NCBI GenBank assembly: GCA_016987375.1
Contig: PJRA01000508.1
Coordinates: 2,025,914-2,089,913, forward strand
Length of the DNA stretch: 64,000 nt
Source of the DNA: Brachionus koreanus
Lineage: Eukaryota; Rotifera; Eurotatoria; Ploima; Brachionidae
Direction of reading: 5' to 3'
The notes beneath the pieces were generated by a model. The model did no database searches. It was not told the DNA's origin and was given only the letters and a program-made list of their open reading frames with translations. Made by a program: the position numbers and the translations under genes. Below are positions 24,286 to 36,756 of this stretch, in pieces; within the stretch, counting starts at the first letter, position 1; each line of letters begins with the position of its first letter.

Positions 24286-27200
24286 AATTCGATTTTGAAT
24301 TTTTTTTTAAATCTTCAATTAAATTAAATTTATTAAAGCTATAAGAAAATAAAAATCTAATACAAAGAGGATGTTTTTTTTTTTAAATCATTTAGACAAT
24401 AGCTAGGAAATGCTTATTATGTGTAATTTTGAATTTTAACAAAAATGTTTGATTCATTTCACTTGATCGAACAGCCAATTCAAGCAGAAATATCGGATTT
24501 TTAAAATCAATTTCATTTAAAAAGCTATAAATAATTCATTTTTATCTCAGAATTTCAGAGGAATCTAAAATCAATTTTGAATTTTCAAAATCAGTTTAGA
24601 GCAAATCTGATTGATTGCATGAAAGATTTTTTAAAATTTATGTGCTTGATAAGGATAGTCAATTTTTCAAGGATTAGAAAACACAGTTTTTTTATTAAAA
24701 AATTTATAAATACTTGATTTATTATATTCATGAACAATATGTAAAAATAGTTTAATTTTCTCAAATACAGTTTGGCTCTAAAATTTTTCTAATTTTAAGT
24801 TTTTTCTTTAAAAAAATTAACTATCAGATATTGATTTAACAAATTTTATAAGCAGCTTGAAAGCAAAAAGCCGAAATTTTTGCCTACTATCCTCTCTGTA
24901 GGTAAAAAAAACAAATACAAATTCCATTTAGCTGTTCGAGATTCTGCAAATTCTTTTAAAAATAAACTAAAAGGTTGAATCAAAGAATTCGAATCCAACA
25001 TAAGTTCTCAGCATAGAATTAGTTATTATAAATAAGGGCAAAATATTGATCATAAAAATAAATAAAAATCAAAAGATCTATCAAAGTAGACAAATAGCTC
25101 AATTTAAAATATTTACTTTTATAGTTTTAGATGATTTTGTTTTCAAACCAAAAGAAAATTCAAATAAATTTTTTTTCACTCTCATTTGAAAATATCAAGA
25201 GAAACAAGAAATCACCAAATATGCAATTCTTTGCTATTTAATTTAAATAATAACTGAAATTATAATTCCGCAATTTTATTTATGTTTATCAAAAGACTAA
25301 CAAATATCATATAAATTTGAGTGATCGTAAATTCTATTAAAATTCCATTCAAGAGTAGGTCTTTGTTGTCACAAGTTATTTAAACTCATTTCCTAAGTAA
25401 CTAATCAAATTTAGCTATGCATTTATTTGTTTCCTTTAGACTGTTCTTGATTATCTCAAATTCTCCAAGTGTTATATTTTATTTTCTAGTTATGTAAGCT
25501 TTACCGAACAATACCTATAGCTTAAAGGCCATTATGATTTTATTTTCTCCTCATCGGTTCAAGCGAGATTTTTAATTTGTTAATTCTGTTAAAATTGCTT
25601 CTAATTTATTGAACTTTTAGAAATAATAGATAATTAAGAACGCAATTAAAAATCATCAAAGTTTAATAGACCATTATGGCATAAATAATTTTTTTTATGT
25701 ACCTTATTTTTGTAAAAGCTATTTTGAATAAAATCAAAGCACCACATAAGTTTTAACAAATTTATTTCTATTAAGAATATTTGGATTAGCGTCTTTATCC
25801 TATTTAACAAAACGTGAGTTGAACAATGAAATTGAAAATTTCAAGAATTTGATAGTGATATTGATAGTGGTTTGGAAAAATAATACATTAAGTTAATACT
25901 AGATTCAAGCAACTACAAGAAATGTAGAGAATTTTTTTTTTCTAAATTAATTATGTTTTGAGCTTTTTTCTTTTACTCTCACAGTTAAATATTTCAATAT
26001 TAAACTAATAATATGTTATTTCAATTATTGATTAATTTCCTTTTTCAATTTGGAGTGAAGTTGAACAATTTTTGAGCTGCCAGTGAAAAAAATAATTACA
26101 TTGCGCGGATCTTTATTTCTAAAAATTTCTCAACAAAATATAAGTATCAATTATTTTTAAAGCAAAAAATTTTTTTCATTGCTGGTTGGATTTTAATTTT
26201 CTAATTTTAAATCTGATTAAATATTAAAACTCTCGCGATAAACTATGTGACTCCTTTAAAAAATTCAAACTTAAAATAATCTGAAAAATTGAAGTATGTA
26301 GTGGTAAAAAATGATATACGTCTAAGTTTGGAAAAAAATTTCAGTTTTCAGAATAAATTACAATTTATTAGAGTTGAAATTCATTAGAAAATGACAAGTT
26401 GAAGTAAATTTCTGACTGAAGTTTACTCTTAAATATTTTTTTTATTTAGAACAGGTTGTAAATAGCTTATAAACAATTCTAAGCTTTTTTATAATAAATA
26501 TTTTAATTATTGAGTAACATATATACGAAAGCAAAGCTTGTCTGCAAGCGTACATACACTCACGAGTTTTATTGATTTTGATTTTTTGCTTTAGAGTTGT
26601 AATAAAATAAAATATTTAGAATTTCAATTAATTCAAGCAGATAGATAAAATATCAAAAGTATTGTTTTAGATATTTAAATTAAAATTTAAGAATTTGATA
26701 TTTTATTATTTAGATTCGTACTTAATCTCTAGTATGATCTATCTTTCAAAATAAAATAAATCAATCAATTTAGCATAATATGATTGTGAGTGATAGAAAG
26801 CACAAATTATTTTTCAATAAATAAAGAAAGAAAAATTTCAATTAATTTGAATCAAGCCTTAAATAAAAAAAATCAATAAATTACTGTCTTATCTTTTAGT
26901 TTTTTTTTTGATCTTGTAATATTAAGGCTTCTCATTAAGTAGAATTGTGTCAACCATAAAATTACTTTTCATTTCAGTAAGTAATCGTTTGGTTAATAGT
27001 AGCCGAACAAACAAAACAAAGCTTTACCATTTAAGAAAAGAAGTTTTTGAAGTGTCTACACACGCTAATTCGCTTATTAAGATTTTTATCTCTTGTTGTG
27101 TTCTAAGATTCTTCATTTTTAAGCTTTTTAACATTTCAATTAGCATATTTTTTCTTAAAATAAGAAAACTATTCATTATCCTCTCAATTAAAAATTTTTG

Positions 27201-29813
27201 GTTAGAAAATGTTTGTCTTATAATCATTAAAAACAGCTTAAATGCCAAAGTTTTAAATTAATCAAGACAAAATTTAAAAATATTTATTAGCTATTTAAGT
27301 CCAAATTTTGCTTAGTATTTTGTAATACTAAGCTAAAAGTTGATCAATTTATTTTGTAATTTTGACATAGTTACATTTCAAAAATCATAAAGATAATTAC
27401 ATATAATTTTAATTGAGTTTTTTCAATAGAAAAATTTTCAATTCAGACGAAATTAATAGAATTACAAAATAAGGGATTCTTAGAATAGTAGGCAATATAA
27501 AATAGAAAAAAGGTCTCAAAAAATCGGGATTCATTTGTTGTTATTTAATTATTTTTTCTTTAATTTAAATCTGTCTGAATTCAAAATATTTAAATGCAAG
27601 ATTAAAATTTAAGTAGTTAAAAGTAAATTTTAGCTTTTTATTACGCATATATGAATCTTTATTGTTCGCTAATATTTTTTTGGCGAAATGATAAATGCAT
27701 CAATATTTAGGTATTTTTCAAAATAAAAAAAAATTAAATTAGATATTTAATTTAAAAAAAAAGCATAAATAAAGTAAATTTAGTAGAAAATTTTTCATAT
27801 CATTGGAAAGAATAATAATTTTATTTTGTAATAATAAATTTTGTTTTAATTTATTACTTTAATTAATCTTATTTTGAAATTTTACTAATTTATTGAACAG
27901 TAATTGTACAGTAAGTGTTGTAAACAGTAACTCTTAGAGTATTTATTATTTCAAGTGATCAATGAACAGTTTTCTTAACAAAAATATTATGTACAAATGA
28001 TTTTCACTTCTATTATTTGATTAAGTTTCAAAGATTTTTATTTTTTTTAAACTAAATCCCCTATTTGATGTAGTTAATTTTCAATTAATAAAAAAAAATT
28101 TTAAAAATCTTAGAAAATTTACTAGAAAAATCAATTAATTAATTTATTATTTATCAAATTCAATCCCAACAAAAAAATTTTAATTTTTTTTCATTTTTTG
28201 TAATTTTGATTAATTAAAAAAAATTTTTATTTTGAAAGAATTTTTCTGCTCAGATTTGTTTAATTAATTTCAGCTATAAAAAAACACTATTTACCTTTTT
28301 TAATCATAACTAGAAATATTTAAGAAAAAAAGAATCCTTTTATGTTAAGCTTTCAGCAGCTTTTTAGCAAATAATATTTTCATAAACGAAAATAATTTTT
28401 CGGTTTTTATTTACTTGATTTCTTACCAGTTGTAATTTTATTAAAAAAAAAACAAGTCAATCAGGAAACAAGCAAATGCAAAATTTTCTATGACTAGATT
28501 TTGGTTTATTTAAAAATAAATATTGAGTTTTAAAAATTGGAAATTTTTTATTTGCAGTATATTATATTTTTATTAAATTGAAAAAAAAACTCTAGAATCT
28601 AAAATACAAAGTAATTTATCTAGAAAAGAGTTAAATAAGTAAAATTAAAAATTTAGATTTAAACGCTTTTTCTTCTTCCTAAAAAGCTATATCCTTGTTG
28701 TGAAAAAAAATATTAATCAAAATATAGAATCAAATAAATCATTAAGAAAAAACTCGTTTATCTTAATGAAAAACGCTTTATAATTGTGAATACTAAATAT
28801 TAGTTTGATGGATTTTTTGCAAGCTTCTGCTTTTTCAAGATTTATTTTGTTAGATACTTTTTAACATTATGGTAAGTAATTCAGCTAGTAAATTATATAA
28901 TATTTGTATTATACATATTTGTTTTCATAATAATTAGTTTTGTTTTTTATTTCTAGTTTACTCGCTTGCAAATTTATTGATTACTTTAGTTGTTTAAGAT
29001 TAACTCTTATTCTCACTATCTTCAAGGCATTGATATCTGCGTTTGTTTTGGTTAAATAATTATTCCCAATTTTAAAAGGAGAATTGTTATGCTTTACTAC
29101 GGTTTTTCTTATATATATGGTTTTTGGTTCTAGGTAATTTGCTGAACTAACCTTTTTGAAATGATTAGACATGCTTTTAGTTAAGAACGAACTCTTTCAA
29201 TTGATCGAAAATTTTATTTATTTTTCTATTTCCTCCGGGGCTTTTGCTGCTCTATTTTATTCTAGAGATTTTTTTTCGTATTAGACTGAGTCAAAAACTT
29301 GTTATTTTTACTTATTAGAATAATTAGTTTCTTTTATTATATTTTATTTAAAATTTTCCTAATTGACATTATGTAACAATTCCTCTCGGATATCTGATAC
29401 AATATATGACAAGTTATTAAGTTATCAGTCTTTAAAATTGATTAAAATTTACTTTTCAATTTTGTTTTTTAAGTGTCATGGAATCGATATATTTTATTCT
29501 AAAGAGGATTCAAGTAATCTATCAGTGATTTGGAACAAAATTTAGAAAATTTTTTAAGGAATTAAAAAAGAGTTTTTTTACTGATCGATGTTTTTAATAA
29601 TAATTTTTAAACAAAAAAGAACAATAAAATAATTCAAGTTAAAATTTTATTTAGATTCAATTTAAGTTTTTCATTAAAAAAATATAATTTTTTACAGTTT
29701 TTAAAATAAATTTTTTTTTATTTAGAATTTTCTTATACAATGAAGGGCTCGTTAGGCTAAAACTTAAATAAAAAAAAAAAACGAAAAAAAAGATAATTGT
29801 CATTTGATTAAAA
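24286..29813. other. Long AT-rich gene desert
   Basis: About 5.5 kb with no recognisable protein, RNA gene or dispersed element. Small frames at 26947-27261 and 28981-29172 lack family features, splice context or codon balance. Confidence 0.5.
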
Positions 29814-31100
29814 ATGGGTGCACCAACAGCAAAATTAGAAACTGTGGTAATTATCAGCCCTTATAAAGTAAGTAGAAATGTTTTGTATTGAAGTGTCAAA
29901 ATTAAAATATTCCTGATTAAAAATTGAACCTTAAGGTATTATCACTATTTTTCACGATAATATCTTTGCTATGCTTGTTCATAGCAATACCTTCCACTTT
30001 TTGGTTTCATGCCGATCGTTTGGTAAGGTACGGTTTGTGGCAAGAATGTGTAATAAAGCCGATTGAATCGGACAATAATTTAAAGATAGGAATGTCAAAT
30101 GTGCAAAAAACTGAGACCAAATTTAGCTGCGCTCTTAATAACAAAGGTATATTCTATTGAAAATCTGAATGATGCATGTAAAAAAACTTCGGTTATGAAT
30201 ATTTTAATTTTGATTTTAAAAAATATTTGCTTAGATTTTAATTTAATTTTGTTTTAAAAAAAAGATAAATGCATTTATCTTTGCTTTACTTACATGTATT
30301 CTATTACTTATTTGTTTGTTATCTGATAATTGGCTGACTTCCGACAATGTGAAACAAGGTCTTTGGCGAAACTGTACTTTAGCAAGTAGCATCCCGACTT
30401 TAGCCTACAGCATTCGGTCAAGGGATGATATTAACGATTTTTATATTTGCGTTCCTCTTAATATTTGTAAGTTTTATTTACCCAGAAAGAATTTTGCATG
30501 AATTTTTTTGTAACAATGCTTGTGTTAATCTCATGTTAACATTTTTTATTAAAAACGTGTTTTAAAGTATGGGTCCAGCTGTGTGGTTCTTTTGTAATTG
30601 TTGCATTTTCTTGTACAGTTATTGGCATAATTCTTATAATCATCGGACTAAGACACAAAAGGAGACAAGAGCGTAAAATGAAAATATATGGCGCGGCTGG
30701 ATTTGTGGCGTTTTTTGGAAGTAAAAAAATTAAAAAAATATAAAAAAAAATTTTTTTAAATTTTCATTTTCAAGTATTGTGCTTACTTATAGCACTTGTT
30801 TTTTTTCCAATTATGTTCATTAGAGAAATGCATGAACGCGGCAAGGACAAGTGGTTTTTTGGCTGGTCTTATGGTGTCGCTTGGGGAGCTTTTTTTTTCT
30901 TGACAAGTAAATGGAATCATTTCATAATTAATGGTATATTATTAATAAAATTATTATTAAAATTTTTAGGTGCAGCTATTTTGTTAATGTGTGATCGCAA
31001 GAGAGAAGAGTTGTTTTATAAAGAAAGTCTGTATATAAACAATGATGATGAAGATATTTTAGAAAATCAGGATGTCAAAATAAAAACATTAAAACGATGA
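29814..31100 (+). CDS. Claudin-superfamily tetraspan membrane protein with two alternative exons 2
   Basis: Exons: 1, 29814-29867; 2a, 29936-30146; 2b, 30265-30466; 3, 30568-30720; 4, 30775-30906; 5, 30970-31100. Exons 2a and 2b each encode transmembrane segment 1 plus the first extracellular loop with the claudin signature W..GLW..C...C: WFHADRLVRYGLWQEC in 2a, NWLTSDNVKQGLWRNC in 2b. Both enter in phase 0 and leave in phase 1. Exon 1 joined to 2a or to 2b, then exon 3, is open (226 or 223 residues). Using both gives a TGA within 21 codons of exon 2b, and skipping both also shifts frame. Exon 3 holds TM2; exon 4 holds TM3 and part of TM4 (GWSYGVAWGAFFF); exon 5 holds AAILLMCDRKREE and an acidic tail. 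The family forms or regulates junctions or channel complexes. The exact subfamily is not assigned. Confidence 0.85.
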
Positions 31101-31924
31101 GTTTAGTTATTTTTTCGAGTTTTTTTCCGATTTATTGGTTGTTTATTTTAATTAGTTAAAGAATTGTATCCACTGTTTAGATTTTCATTTTAAACTTAAA
31201 TAGTTTAATAAAATAAAAAAAGGTTAAAAATATATTTAAAAAAAATTTTTTATTAATCTCAATTTTTTTTAGAATATTTTCTCTTAAATGATTAAAAATG
31301 CCTAGAAATTAAATCATTAATAAATCAAAGTTAAAATCATATATTAGATTTTAATTAAATTAATCTAATTTAATATTTCTGTTTTTTAAAACTCAAAGAC
31401 GGGAACATTTTTCGACCCATTTTATTTTGACTCTTTATTTTTTTTTACTTTTTTCAATGAAAATAAAATTATTTTATAATATTTTTTATTTTAGACAAGA
31501 TTGAAAAAAAATATAAAAATTATTAAATTCATTAAATATAAAACAAATAAAGAATTTTAGTAAATATTATAATTTATAGCGACTCGAATGAAATTCTATT
31601 TACAACTAGAAGGACAAAGCATTTATTCTTTTTTGTATATTCAAAAATTTTTTTTAAAAAACTATTATAATTTTACGAAGTATTATCATTTTTTTTATTC
31701 TTGTTTAAAATTATTTATTTTTAAATTAAGTGTTAATTTTTTTTTTTGGTCTTTAATTTTTACCCTTTTCCAAGCCAAAGAAAAGAGGTTAAGAAAATTA
31801 AAAAAAAAATTGAAAAATTAAAAATTAATCAATGATAAAAGTAATACAAAAAAATAAATAAAAACTAAATATTTTATCTGATTGATAAAAAATAATCTTG
31901 ATGTAATTGTAGTACTTGCTGCGA
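31101..31924. other. AT-rich spacer
   Basis: 3' flank of the claudin-like gene (AATAAA-type signals near 31205). The frame at 31588-31821 is homopolymer-driven and not credible as a gene. Confidence 0.55.
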
Positions 31925-32705
31925 CACCTAACATGTATAGTGTCTGTGACAATCAACTCCATTGAGCAGTGTGGAACTGTAGCAGATTATTTCATTGATT
32001 ATATCTAAAGCGTTTTTGAAGCCATCGATTGATTTAGATTTTATTACAAATTTTGGCAACTTTTTCCATTGAGAACTACTCTATTTGAGAAAAAGTAATG
32101 CGCTTAGTGTAACTTCAACATCGTTCCTATTCATAGCAGAAATCCATTACTTTACATTTATCAGCACATAGTCCAAGGCCACACATCTATCCACTGACAC
32201 ACTTCATCCAGATTCTGCAACGTCGCTTTTTCATATACTTTATCTGCTATGCCAATTATTTCATAATCATTTGCATACAATTCAATTATATTTAAAAAGA
32301 ATTCAGGTTATTCATTTATGTTCAGAACAAAAAGAATAAATCAAGGAAAATATCCTTTTGCAACTTAACTCAATACCAGAAATTTTTATTAAGTCACAGT
32401 TTTAAGTCTAAGTCACAAAAATTAATATCAAAAATCAACTAACTATTTTCTCACCTAAACCATAACGACAAAGTTTATGAAGAAGGCATCACATCAATTG
32501 TACAATATCAAAAGCTTTAAAAAGCCTATAAGTATTTCATCAACACTGTTACCCTTTGATAACCCACTCATGATCATGTCAAGCGTTTCAAGATGGTTCA
32601 AGACATCCTTTCTTTAGAACGAATCCATGCTGACTTCTACCTATATGATTATTCTTTTGCAGATATAGCATCAGACGATCCCTAACGATATCTTCCAGAT
32701 CTTTA
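31925..32705 (-). mobile_element. Decayed LINE fragment (RT to C-terminus)
   Basis: Minus-strand reading gives, in broken frames, an RT N-terminal motif (DRLMLYLQKNNHIGRSQHGF, 32620-32700), an RT palm/linker piece (YEIIGIADKVYEKATLQNLD) and the C-terminal tail SSQWKKLPKFVIKSKSIDGF, ending at a TAG at 31928-31930. The pieces are closer together than in a full element, so there is an internal deletion as well as stops and frameshifts. Confidence 0.8.
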
Positions 32706-33455
32706 ATAAAAATAAAAAATAAAAATAAAATAAAATGCAGTAAGTATAGTTAGAAAGGAAAATAATATGAAAATATTAAATAATATATAAAATGAAATAA
32801 GGAGTAACAGGATACATATGTTTAGTCATCTTGATGGCCCAGGAAAAAAGGAAGAAATAGTAAGGTAGCAGTTATACAATGGAGTCGAGAATTCGACATT
32901 TCTTGATTCGAAAACGGCTTTGTATTCCTCCACCAGTCTGATAACTAATGGAATTTAATGATTCAGTCCTATTTGAGTTCAGTGAGAGTATGTTGGGACA
33001 GGAATCTCGAAAGAGGAATTTTAGTCTTTTATATGTGCTATTCAGGAATAGTTGGAAATAATATCTAATTAAGTGTGAAAGAAAGTTTCTAAATTTACCT
33101 AGAAAGCTTAAAGATAAAAATTAGATGTTCAAAGAGATAGCGAAGGCCATGAAAAGCAATGAAAATCTGTCTGGATGTTGACTTGATAACTAGAAAAGCT
33201 CTTGGATCGAAGTAGAATCTAAGAAATAATTTTTAAGAAATAATTTTCTTTAATTCTATTTAAAAAAAAATTAAATATACTAAATCATTTTTTTCTTTTC
33301 TTTATCTTTTAGCAAAGAGGTAAAATAATAAACAGGTTGCTTGGTTACCTTTTTTATAAACTATTATGCTTACTTTATACTAATAAACATATACAAAAAT
33401 CTTTTTTTTTCTTAAATCATTAAACCTATTGAAGCTTATTATCACTAAATAGAAA
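32706..33455. other. Spacer, GC-richer than average, origin unclear
   Basis: From about 32800 to 33220 the composition is more balanced than typical spacer and lacks long homopolymers. That suggests more decayed mobile-element sequence, but no motif is recognisable. The last 200 bases are the CFAP58 5' flank and include a TTTATCTTTTAG acceptor-like tract (ends about 33313). Confidence 0.35.
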
Positions 33456-36181
33456 ATGTCTGAAGTAACCTTTGCATTAATAATTTTGATTAATAAAGAT
33501 TAAAAAAAAATGTCTAATAGGATAAAAAAGAAGATTCTAAGCCAAAAATTGCTTTTGACGACACATCATTCCAACAACTCGAACAAGAATTCCAGGATGT
33601 TTTGCAAGAACTTACAGGCGATAAAAGCTTGGAGAAATTTCGATCCGAATACGAAAAATTACACAAAGCATTGCTAAAAAGTCACGAAAGTGAAAAAAGA
33701 CTGATGCTAAAATGCCGTGAATTAAATGCCGATTTAGTAGCCAATGCAGCTAAAGTGCAGACAGCACTCAAACTAGGCCAAGAAGACCAAAACACAATAG
33801 CCACGTTGCGCAAAGAGTTGGAAAAGGTGTGGAAAATATCAGACTCTTTTGCTGAAAAAGAACAATCGGCAAAAGAGACCATTCAAAGCTTGAAACAAGA
33901 AATCGCCAATTTGACAAAACTTGTCGAACAGGGTGCTGGTCTGACTGTTGGTCAAGAGCAAAATGTCAATGAATTAATGAAAAACAGAGATGAATTAGTA
34001 TCCGAGAGAGATAAACTCTTGGATGAATTGGTCAAACTGCGCTCAAGTCTTGAGGAGACACAGTCTAAAAATATGGATTTGGAAAAAAAATTTGAAGAAG
34101 CCAACCAGAACATAGGTCAATTGGAAAATGATATAAACACGCGTAAAATGGAAGCGCAACGAGAGCTTAGAAAGCGTGATAAAATCGAACGCGACCTTAA
34201 AGATGCTCGTAATCAGCTCGATCAAAAGCAAAATGATCTTAAAAATTTACAACAAGCTTTAGAAAAATCAAAAGCAGACATTCTAAAGCTAGAAACTTTG
34301 CAAAAAGAGCAAAAGGCCACTCTGGACCGCACAATAAAAGACTCAGATGTTTTAAATAGTCGTTTTGTCAAGCTACAGCACGATTTCGAAGCCCAAGTCA
34401 TGAACAACGAAGCTCTTGCAAACGAAAATGCTCATAAAGTACATGAATTGAAATCGCGCGAAGACGAAGTAAATGCTCTTAAGACAGATGCGGCCAAAAT
34501 AAATCGTCTTAAAGAAAATACACAGAAAAAGTTGAAAATTCTCGAGGACCAAAAATCTGAGGCAGAAAACGAAAAAGAATTGTTGCGCAACACAATATTA
34601 ACATTGGAAAAAGAAATCGAACAGGCCAAAAAAGATCAGGAAAAGGACAAAAAAGCCATTGAGGAATTGACACGCGAAAGAGATCAATTGAACAAGAATT
34701 TGTCCAATGCGGCTAAAAATACTGAAAAACAAGTCAATTTGATAAAAACTCATGACAGTACCATAAAACATTTGGAGCAGGAGATTGCCAATTATAAAGA
34801 AGAGGCAACCAAACAACGAAAGTTGATATTTCAATTGGAAAAAGAAAGAGACAGATATATTAGTGAGGCTAGTGAATTGACTCAACGAGTGCTGCAGCAC
34901 ATGGAAGACATTAAAATAAAAGAGATGCAAATATTTGACTTTAAGAAAAAAATAGCCGAACAAGAAACAAAGTACAAGCAGCAGCAAAATTTGTACGAAG
35001 CAGTACGCAGTGATAGAAATTTGTATAGTAAAAATTTGATTGAACGTCAAGATGAAATAAACGAAAATAGACGCAAACTTAAAATAATGACACATCAAAT
35101 TGATCAATTGAAAGAGGAAATTCAGAATAAAGAGCAAGCGTTGGTCAAAGAGCATGCTGAGTTGCAACAGGTGCAGAAAGACAGAGAGCATTTGAGGACT
35201 GAGTTGTCGCGCATGAAAGCCGAGAGCCAGGAGACCAAGGGATTTTTGGAGGCACAGCAAGCTGAAGAGAGAAAATTGCTGAAAATAATCCAAGAAGCTG
35301 ATTCTGAACGATTGAGACAAAAAAAACAATTGGAACAAGTTATTCAAGAAAGAGACATTTTGGGCACACAATTGGTCAGACGAAACGATGAGCTTGCATT
35401 GCTCTATGAAAAAATCAAAATTCAACAATCGACATTGAACAAAGGCGAGATTCAGTACAAGGCAAGAATTGAGGACTTGAGAATTTTGAAACTCGAAATA
35501 AAACGCTTGAGAAGAGAGAAGAAAATATTGAATGTTAAAGTGGCAAATGTTGACGATTTGAGCAAAGAAATTTATCATGTGCAGAGAGAATTGCTGCGCG
35601 AAAGGACACGTTGCAGGGCTCTTGAAGAAGAATTGGAGAACCCGATGAATGTGCATAGATGGCGTAAGCTTGAGGGCAGCGACCCGAGCACATACGAGTT
35701 GATACAGAAAATTCAGGCTCTGCAAAAGAGATTGATTGCAAAGACCGAAGAAGTGGTTCAAAAAGAGCTTTTGATACAAGAAAAAGAAAAGTTGTATACT
35801 GAGCTCAAGCATATTCTGGCTCGTCAGCCTGGTCCTGAAGTTGCCGAACAGCTCTCTATTTATCAACAAACTCTTAAACAAAAGACTAAACAGATGAAGT
35901 CGTTGGCATCCGAGCTCAATATGTACGAAAGTCAAATTAGCGAGTATAAATTTGAAATAGACAAATTGAACAAGGATTTGAGCGAGGTTAAAAATAAATA
36001 CTTTTTGCAAAAGAAAAAAGAGCATTTGTTCAAGGAAAGAGAGAGATTGGAAGCGACCGGAGCGCCTGGTGGTCCCATACCAGCGCCCGGTATTGCTCCC
36101 AATCGAAATGCAAATGAAAATGTAAAGTTCATTGGTGGTGGCTTTAGCTTGAAAGCTCCCGTTGCCAAAGCAAATGCTTAA
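33456..36181 (+). CDS. CFAP58: CFAP58, cilia- and flagella-associated coiled-coil protein
   Basis: Two coding exons, 33456-33464 (Met-Ser-Glu) and 33521-36181, are joined over a 56-bp intron and give 889 residues. Human CFAP58 has 872. The N-terminus after the junction (SFQQLEQEFQDVLQELTGDK, then SLEKFRSEYEKLH) matches the family, as do LTKLVEQGAGL, RSDRNLYSKNLIERQDEI, ERDILGTQLVRRNDELALLY, NPMNVHRWRKLEGSDP and LARQPGPEVAEQL. Almost the whole protein is heptad coiled coil. The C-terminus ends in a Gly/Pro segment and GGGFSLK, like the vertebrate GGGF tail. The family works in axoneme assembly and in sperm flagellum midpiece and manchette. The coding DNA is markedly less AT-rich than the flanks. 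The tiny first exon is inferred from frame: the ATG at 33510 is out of frame and lies within the intron. Confidence 0.93.
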
Positions 36182-36477
36182 CAATTTTATTTATACATAT
36201 TTTCTTAAGGTCTAAACAGTTGATTTGTTCGATTATTTTTCTTAGTTTTTATGAAAATAAAATTATTTTCTTTTATTTTTTTTTTAATCTGCCAGAATAA
36301 ATAAATTTAAAATAGTATTATTTTTGATGTCTTTTAATTGCTCAAAACTTTTTAATAGAAATGACTTCTTTGAATATTAATCCCGTTAATAAAAAGTCCA
36401 AATTAAATTTTTTGATCAAATTTCGTTTTCAAATTTAATCAGAACATTTTGAATATTCAATTAAATTTAATTTTCAT
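36182..36477. other. Short spacer
   Basis: 3' flank of CFAP58. No element recognised. Confidence 0.5.
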
Positions 36478-36717
36478 AGGCGACTTAATCCAATACTACA
36501 AAATACACTACAAAATCAACATAGTCAACTGGATTAAGCCAAGGTTCCCATTCCTGCAATATCCGCGGACAACAACATCGTCAAATTAGAGAACCATACC
36601 ACGCATATGTTCAAAGTGACAATATCTTCTGCAACCGAGTTCTACGCCATTGGAACCAGCTCCCAGCCAACATGGTAAACTCAAAAACAACCAATGAATT
36701 CAAAAAAATAATTTGAA
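36478..36717 (+). mobile_element. LINE 3' fragment (C-terminal RT tail), clade as at 19.4-22 kb
   Basis: Plus-strand reading gives GDLIQYYKIHYKINIVNWIK. After one frameshift it continues with REPYHAYVQSDNIFCNRVL, then RHWNQLPANMVNSKTTNEF, ending at TGA 36715-36717. The same modules (RGDAVQFFKIENGLNTVNW and WNHLPASVIQSKTKNGF) end the LINE at 19.4-22 kb, so this is a short piece of a related element. Confidence 0.8.
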
Positions 36718-36756
36718 GCTTCTTGAGAAATTTTGGTCAAAATGGCCGTCCGTCTT

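Noticed and set aside
28870..28967. ATG followed at once by GTAAGT, with a TTTCTAG acceptor 90 bp on, resembling a start-codon intron
   Set aside because: The downstream sequence closes within eight codons in the phase implied.
28981..29172. 63-codon minus-strand frame, Lys/Asn-rich
   Set aside because: No recognisable family, no neighbouring exon in phase; could not be told from chance.
31588..31821. 77-codon Phe/Tyr/Lys frame
   Set aside because: Built on T and A homopolymers; no coding signature.
33510..33520. ATG at 33510 as CFAP58 start
   Set aside because: It is out of frame with the coding exon; the upstream ATG at 33456 with a GTAACC..TAATAG intron gives a continuous frame matching the family length.
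34598..36184. 528-codon minus-strand open frame
   Set aside because: Exact antisense of the CFAP58 coiled-coil exon. Phe/Leu/Gln-rich composition is the mirror of Lys/Glu/Gln codons; no family features.
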